Source of the DNA: Salinimonas iocasae
GTDB taxonomy: Bacteria; Pseudomonadota; Gammaproteobacteria; Enterobacterales; Alteromonadaceae
NCBI RefSeq assembly: GCF_006228385.1
Contig: NZ_CP039852.1
Span: 1,240,001 to 1,304,000, forward strand
Direction of reading: 5' to 3'
Length of the DNA stretch: 64,000 bases
Part shown: positions 60,009 to 64,000 of the stretch, piece by piece
Numbering within the stretch: the first letter of the stretch is position 1
Layout of the letters: every line of letters begins with the position of its first letter
Program-made: the position numbers and the translations under genes
Notes under the pieces: model-generated
Told to the model about the DNA's origin: nothing
Database searches by the model: none
The model's input: the letters and a program-made list of their open reading frames with translations, nothing else

Positions 60009-61895
60009 ATGCTAGAAAGAATCAGAGAAGGTTCTCAAAGCCCGTGGGCAATGATCATCATCGGCCTGGTGGTATTGAGTTTCGTCTTTGCCGGTGTAGG
60101 CAGTTACCTGAGCTCTTCCGGTGGTACGGCAGTAGCAACAGTCAATGGCGATGAGATTGGTCAGAATGAACTAGAGCGCGCCTATCAAAGTCAGCGTGCT
60201 CAGATGGAAAGCCAGTATGGCGAAGATATCGCAGCGATGTTTGCGGATGAAAATTATCTAAAACAGTTTCGCAGTAACGTTTTACAAAGTCTCATCAATA
60301 ACAAACTAGTCGAGCAAAAAGCCGAAGAAATGGGGTTGCGGGTTGGCGATGACCAGATTCGCCAGACCATTAAAGATATGCAGGGTTTTCAGACTGCAGG
60401 GCAGTTTGACAACGAGCGTTATCTTGCGGTACTTCGTCAAAACGGTTTCAGCCCGGCGCAGTTTCGCGATTACCTGCGCGTAGAATTAACACGTGAACAA
60501 TTGACCCGTGCGCTTCAGGCTTCTTCCTTTGCCCTTGATGGTGAGACGCAACGAGCCTGGCAATTGCAATCGCAAATTCGCGGTGGCCGCTACTTCATAG
60601 TTGATGCGAAAAACTTTTCTGACAGCGTCACTATCTCTGTTGAAGATATCAATAGTTATTATGAACAGAATATCGCGGTGTTTGATACTCAGGAAAAAGT
60701 TAACATTTCATATGTCACACTCACTGTTGATGACGTGATGAAAGATGTTGATGTAAGCGAGGAAGAAGTCGCGACATTCTATGAAGACAACAAAGATCAG
60801 TACCGGACTGAAGAAGAGCGTCGTGTATCGCATATCCTTATTGAGTTTGGTGATGACAAAGAAGCTGCAGAAGCGCAGGCTGAAAAGCTGCGCCAATCAA
60901 TTGAGCAAGGCGCTGAATTTGCAGATGTTGCCAAACAGAGCTCTGATGATACATTTTCAGCCGAAAATGGTGGTGACCTTGAGTATATTACACGCGATAT
61001 GATGGAGCCTGCTTTTGAGGAAGCCGCGTTCAACCTTGAAGAAGGTCAGGTTTCTGAAGTGGTTGAAACAGAATTTGGCTATCACATCATTAAGTTGACC
61101 GATATCAAACCAGAGGAAGTTACAGAGCTTGCTGAGGTTGAAGAGAAGGTTCGTGAAACGTTACTAAATGATAAGGCAATGGAGCGTTTTTACGATTTAC
61201 GCAGCCGGATGGATGAAGTCGCCTTCGAAATGCCAGAGACATTAGATGATGTTGCCGGTATAGCCAATCAGCCGATAGAAGAAACAGGCATGTTCACGCG
61301 CGCAGAAGCACCGGATGTAATGAGCAATCCGGCGGTACTGAATGCTGCATTTTCTGCTGAGCAGGTAGAGGACCGTATGAACAGCGAAGTTATCGAGCTG
61401 GATAATGAAACGGTGATGGTACTGCGGGTTAAAGCTCACGAACCTCAGCGCACGCGTGAGTTGGCTGAAGTGAAGGAACAGATTGAACGTCAGCTTAAAG
61501 CTGAAAGGCTGCAGGAGGCTGCGGCCAACTGGGCTCAGGATGCAGTGGCAAAACTAAATGCCGGTGAAGATATTTCTTCGATGCTAGAGCAGTACGGCCT
61601 TTCCTGGCAGGACGCAGAATCTGTCAGCCGTGGTCAAAGTCAGCTACCGCGCAATTTGGTACAGACTTTATTCTCGCTGTCTGATCAGGAAGGTGAAAAA
61701 GCTGGATCTGCGAAGCTGGCTTCCGGGAATGTAGGTGTCATTGAGCTACAGAATATCCAGCAGGCTGAAGCACCGGATGAAGAGTTGGCTAGCACAATTC
61801 GCCAGCGTCTCGGCGCGGCGTATGGTCAAAGCGCCTATCAGAGCTTCATCAATGGTTTGCGTGAAGATGCAGAAATAGAAGTGCTTAATCAGTAA
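60009..61895 (+). CDS. ppiD: Periplasmic chaperone PpiD
   Basis: PpiD is a membrane-anchored periplasmic chaperone at the SecYEG exit, partner of YfgM. The 628-residue protein has a single N-terminal helix (about 13-33, WAMIIIGLVVLSFVFAGVGSYL), a SurA-like N-terminal chaperone region, a parvulin-type domain at about 265-360 (RRVSHILIEFGDDKEA, AEFADVAKQSSDD, FGYHIIKLTDI) that is likely inactive as in E. coli, and a helical C-terminal region. Length is close to E. coli PpiD (623). Confidence 0.97.
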   Translation: MLERIREGSQSPWAMIIIGLVVLSFVFAGVGSYLSSSGGTAVATVNGDEIGQNELERAYQSQRAQMESQYGEDIAAMFADENYLKQFRSNVLQSLINNKLVEQKAEEMGLRVGDDQIRQTIKDMQGFQTAGQFDNERYLAVLRQNGFSPAQFRDYLRVELTREQLTRALQASSFALDGETQRAWQLQSQIRGGRYFIVDAKNFSDSVTISVEDINSYYEQNIAVFDTQEKVNISYVTLTVDDVMKDVDVSEEEVATFYEDNKDQYRTEEERRVSHILIEFGDDKEAAEAQAEKLRQSIEQGAEFADVAKQSSDDTFSAENGGDLEYITRDMMEPAFEEAAFNLEEGQVSEVVETEFGYHIIKLTDIKPEEVTELAEVEEKVRETLLNDKAMERFYDLRSRMDEVAFEMPETLDDVAGIANQPIEETGMFTRAEAPDVMSNPAVLNAAFSAEQVEDRMNSEVIELDNETVMVLRVKAHEPQRTRELAEVKEQIERQLKAERLQEAAANWAQDAVAKLNAGEDISSMLEQYGLSWQDAESVSRGQSQLPRNLVQTLFSLSDQEGEKAGSAKLASGNVGVIELQNIQQAEAPDEELASTIRQRLGAAYGQSAYQSFINGLREDAEIEVLNQ

Positions 61896-61909
61896 GACAC
61901 GATGAATTT

Positions 61910-61942
61910 AAAAAAGGTGTGCCTCGGCACACCTTTTTTTTT
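61910..61942. terminator. Bidirectional terminator between ppiD and small membrane gene
   Basis: GGTGTGCC (61916-61923) and GGCACACC (61926-61933) have a two-base loop, an A-run to the left and a nine-base T-run to the right. It ends ppiD on the plus strand and could end the minus-strand gene whose stop is at 61944. Confidence 0.92.
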
Positions 61943-61943
61943 G

Positions 61944-62114
61944 CTAGTGAGTGAGAAAAAGCATCATTGAGTAAAAGGCGGCAATAACCGAAGAGATAAT
62001 CAGTATATACAAAAAACCTTGTTTGCCCTGCTCAAAGGTAAATTTGTTAAGCCGTAAATAGATAATCCACAGTACACAAAGAATAAGTGGAACGAGTACG
62101 ATAATCTTAAGCAC
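61944..62114 (-). CDS. Small two-helix membrane protein
   Basis: This is a 56-residue open frame from GTG (62112-62114) to TAG (61944-61946). The peptide has a helix at residues 3-20 (KIIVLVPLILCVLWIIYL), a short polar loop LNKFTFEQGKQG, and a second helix at 34-54 (FLYILIISSVIAAFYSMMLFL), with an amphipathic pattern typical of small membrane proteins. The stop is directly beside the bidirectional terminator. The ribosome site is weak (AAAGA about 8 bases before). It is below a 60-residue cut-off, so automated ORF calling could miss it. Function unknown. Confidence 0.6.
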   Translation of the reverse strand: MLKIIVLVPLILCVLWIIYLRLNKFTFEQGKQGFLYILIISSVIAAFYSMMLFLTH

Positions 62115-62128
62115 AACAAGTCTTTCTT

Positions 62129-62368
62129 TTACAAAGTCATAGACAAATAATGCGTAATTTTTCTGCTGTCGTCCAGTAAATCGGCTCTGTTATAACGAGC
62201 CGGCATAATCACTGCGCCTGAGTGGTCTTTCAAAGCCGGTACCTGTAAGGCATTAAAAGTTAAATCCCTTGTCTGATTTGGGGTAATCCAATACAAACCA
62301 GTGTCTGTTTGCCAGCTTAAGTGTGTGACTTTGGCTACACATTGAAAGCCCGTCCAGAACAGCCCTGG
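62129..62368 (-). pseudogene. Open frame without a start, possible gene remnant
   Basis: On the minus strand a frame of 79 sense codons runs from just after a TGA (62369-62371) to a TAA at 62129-62131. Its product looks protein-like (HLSWQTDTGLYWITPNQTRD, then ALQVPALKDHSGAVIMPARY and a charged end), but there is no ATG or GTG in frame before that stretch; a late TTG would give 55 residues. A second frame (62253-62372) opens with ATG and overlaps it. This could be a 5'-truncated or frameshifted gene, or chance. It ends 14 bases before the small membrane protein start. Confidence 0.25.
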
Positions 62369-62523
62369 TCATTTAATTCCCGGCCTAGAGAGATAACAGC
62401 AAATAAATTAAACAAAAGCCTAGATAAAACAGTTGGTTGGCGCGATCATCTGAACTAGGCGGAATGTGGGTACAGTAAATGCTTATTGCTAAGGAGTACG
62501 CATTTTTTAAGGACTATGCAGTT

Positions 62524-62838
62524 ATGAAGTTTTCGGCGATGATTCTCTCAGCCTCATTTAGTCTTGTTATTTTAAGTACCTCTTTCAACACAGTTGCTGC
62601 TGACCGGGGTCATTTTGCCCCTCAAAGTATCGATAAAACCCGGTCTGAAAAAGCGTTACCAGATGGCTGGCGCAATGAGTTATCCAAAGGCGAAGTGTTG
62701 GATTATGATGTCTACAAAAAGGGGAAAGTGGTTTATCGTGATCCTTCAAAGGGCACTGTAGCGTTACGTCTGGAAAATAAAGTCGTCAGGCTTGTAGAAA
62801 GTACCCGCGAAATCGTGGACGTACTTCATCCTTTTTAA
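62524..62838 (+). CDS. Small exported protein of unknown function
   Basis: This is a 104-residue protein with a signal peptide (MKFSAMILSASFSLVILSTSFNTVAA), then a short basic mature domain: LPDGWRNELSKGEVLDYDVYKKGKVVYRDPSKGTVALRLENKVVRLVESTREIVDVL. The C-terminal half recalls the small periplasmic RcnB-like/COG5455 type, which is a weak match made by eye. I start it at ATG 62524 with AAGGA at 62509-62513; the frame opens further upstream at 62479. Lies alone before dapE. Confidence 0.6.
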   Translation: MKFSAMILSASFSLVILSTSFNTVAADRGHFAPQSIDKTRSEKALPDGWRNELSKGEVLDYDVYKKGKVVYRDPSKGTVALRLENKVVRLVESTREIVDVLHPF

Positions 62839-62932
62839 TTGAATTCACTATAATGTCGTAAAACCGTTATCTGCCTGTCATAAGACTCGTATCAACTTAA
62901 AAGCCTGTTTCATCGTTAGAGATAAAGTAGGT

Positions 62933-64000
62933 ATGTCAGAAGCCGCTAACCGGTCAGACTACATTCATCGTAGTCTTCATTACTCACATGAACTCATTGC
63001 GCGCCAGTCAGTAACACCAGAGGATAACGGGTGCCAGAGATTTCTTAGCCAGTACCTGTCCTCAGCCGGTTTCAGTTGTAAGCATTACCAGGTAAACGGT
63101 GTTTCAAATCTAATCGCCAGGTGGGGAAGCGGTCCCTCCCATTTTGCGTTTTGTGGCCACACTGACGTTGTTTCACCTGGCCCCCTAGAGGAGTGGCATA
63201 CCGACCCGTTCACGCCTGTATTTCGTGATAATATGCTGTTCGGGCGTGGGGCTGCTGATATGAAAAGTGGAATTGCAGCGATGCTGGCCGCAACCGAACG
63301 TTCTGTTCACCTTATGAATCCGCACGAATATTCCTTTTGGTGGCTTATCACCAGCGACGAGGAAGGAGAGGCGTTATATGGCACGAGCTGGATGAAAAAA
63401 GAGCTCGATAAGCAAGGTATCAAACTCAACGCTTGTCTTATTGGTGAACCAACCGCGTCACGAAGCAGTGGTGATACGATTAAGGTAGGGCGCCGGGGCG
63501 CATTATCCGGCTCTGTCGTGGTCAGGGGGAAACAGGGGCATGTTGCCTATCCCGGTAGCTGCCGAAACGCTATTCACACCGCCAGTGATATTATTCAGGC
63601 GCTAACCTGTCATCGCTGGGGCGCTGGCTCAGCAGATTTTCCCGGGACGTCTCTGCAGATTACGCATGTTGATACCGGAGCATGGGTGGATAATCTGGTA
63701 CCCGGAGCAGCACGTATCGCATTCAATGTTCGTTACGATGCTGAGTATTCCAATGATTCCCTGGTAGCGCTTCTGACTTCGCTGATAAAAAATGTATCAC
63801 CGCATACGCAGATTCACTGGTCACGTCCCTGTTCACCTTATCTGACAAAATCCAGAGCCAACGATTGCTGGCTTCAGCGTTGTGAGCGCGCAATCGTAAA
63901 TACCACGGGTAAATATCCTTTGTTAAGTACTGCCGGGGGCACCTCGGATGGTCGCTTTTTCGATTCCTCAACGCAAATAATCGAAGTGGGCGTCCCCAAC
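62933..64000 (+). CDS. dapE: Succinyl-diaminopimelate desuccinylase DapE, partial
   Basis: DapE removes succinate from N-succinyl-LL-diaminopimelate in lysine and peptidoglycan synthesis. 356 codons are seen; no stop is reached before the window edge, and E. coli DapE is about 375 residues, so roughly 20 are missing. Zinc ligands and catalytic residues are visible: FCGHTDVVSPGP (His, Asp), FGRGAADMKSG (bridging Asp), SDEEGEALYGT (Glu pair), LIGEPTAS (Glu). The C-terminal STAGGTSDGRFF is conserved; the last zinc His lies beyond the edge. Start is ATG 62933. Confidence 0.95.
   Translation, partial: MSEAANRSDYIHRSLHYSHELIARQSVTPEDNGCQRFLSQYLSSAGFSCKHYQVNGVSNLIARWGSGPSHFAFCGHTDVVSPGPLEEWHTDPFTPVFRDNMLFGRGAADMKSGIAAMLAATERSVHLMNPHEYSFWWLITSDEEGEALYGTSWMKKELDKQGIKLNACLIGEPTASRSSGDTIKVGRRGALSGSVVVRGKQGHVAYPGSCRNAIHTASDIIQALTCHRWGAGSADFPGTSLQITHVDTGAWVDNLVPGAARIAFNVRYDAEYSNDSLVALLTSLIKNVSPHTQIHWSRPCSPYLTKSRANDCWLQRCERAIVNTTGKYPLLSTAGGTSDGRFFDSSTQIIEVGVPN

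Overview
The window reads as a contiguous stretch of core chromosome from a marine-type gammaproteobacterium, most likely an Alteromonadales member close to Alteromonas. This rests on protein similarity to Enterobacteria and Alteromonadales families recalled from memory, on gene order (queA-tgt-yajC-secDF, pilF-rodZ-ispG-hisS-yfgM-bamB-der, guaBA, tig-clpP-clpX-lon-hupB-ppiD) and on intermediate base composition. No rRNA, prophage, insertion sequence or CRISPR array was seen.

Layout. 1-3154 (minus): an envelope-stress type cluster (DUF350, DUF2491, RCK potassium channel, PspA/IM30, DUF2170), with a divergent DUF6471 gene at 3307. 3818-9318: tRNA queuosine genes queA and tgt, then the Sec translocon accessory genes yajC, secD and secF. 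9689-10977: a periplasmic tandem retropepsin-like protein and a small orphan. 11035-21608: suhB, then trmJ, cysE, iscR, iscS and a complete suf set (sufBCDS, an A-type carrier, sufT, sufE). This is a hybrid ISC/SUF iron-sulfur locus with two near-consensus type-1 IscR boxes. 21758-31807: ndk, rlmN, a PilF-LysM fusion, rodZ, ispG, hisS, yfgM, bamB, der. 31848-32449: a non-coding, palindrome-rich element bounded by imperfect 21-bp direct repeats. 32519-37085: xseA opposite guaB-guaA. 37261-45358: an oxidoreductase, a chemoreceptor, a histone-deacetylase-like enzyme, and on the minus strand pldA, a metallo-beta-lactamase-fold hydrolase, proS and trmO. 45640-50154: a four-gene Gld-type ABC transporter locus. 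50182-51590: DUF1415 and folD (minus). 51928-52469: five tRNAs (Pro, Arg, His, Leu, Pro). 52774-61895: tig, clpP, clpX, lon, hupB, ppiD, a proteostasis block with a recognisable sigma-32 promoter before lon. 61944-62368 (minus): a 56-residue two-helix membrane protein and the remains of an upstream reading frame. 62524-64000: a small secreted protein and dapE, cut by the window edge.

Working together. CysE feeds cysteine synthesis next to two cysteine desulfurases (IscS, SufS). IscR senses cluster status and has a site before itself and a second before sufB. SecDF/YajC, BamB, YfgM, PpiD, trigger factor and Lon/ClpXP cover export, outer-membrane assembly and protein quality control. The most notable points are the hybrid iscRS-suf locus with a tail-less IscS, the structured intergenic element between der and xseA, the PilF-LysM fusion, a hisS promoter whose -10 lies in a terminator loop, an orphan terminator that may mark a small RNA, and two genes missed by length- or stop-based ORF calling (61944-62114 and the partial dapE).
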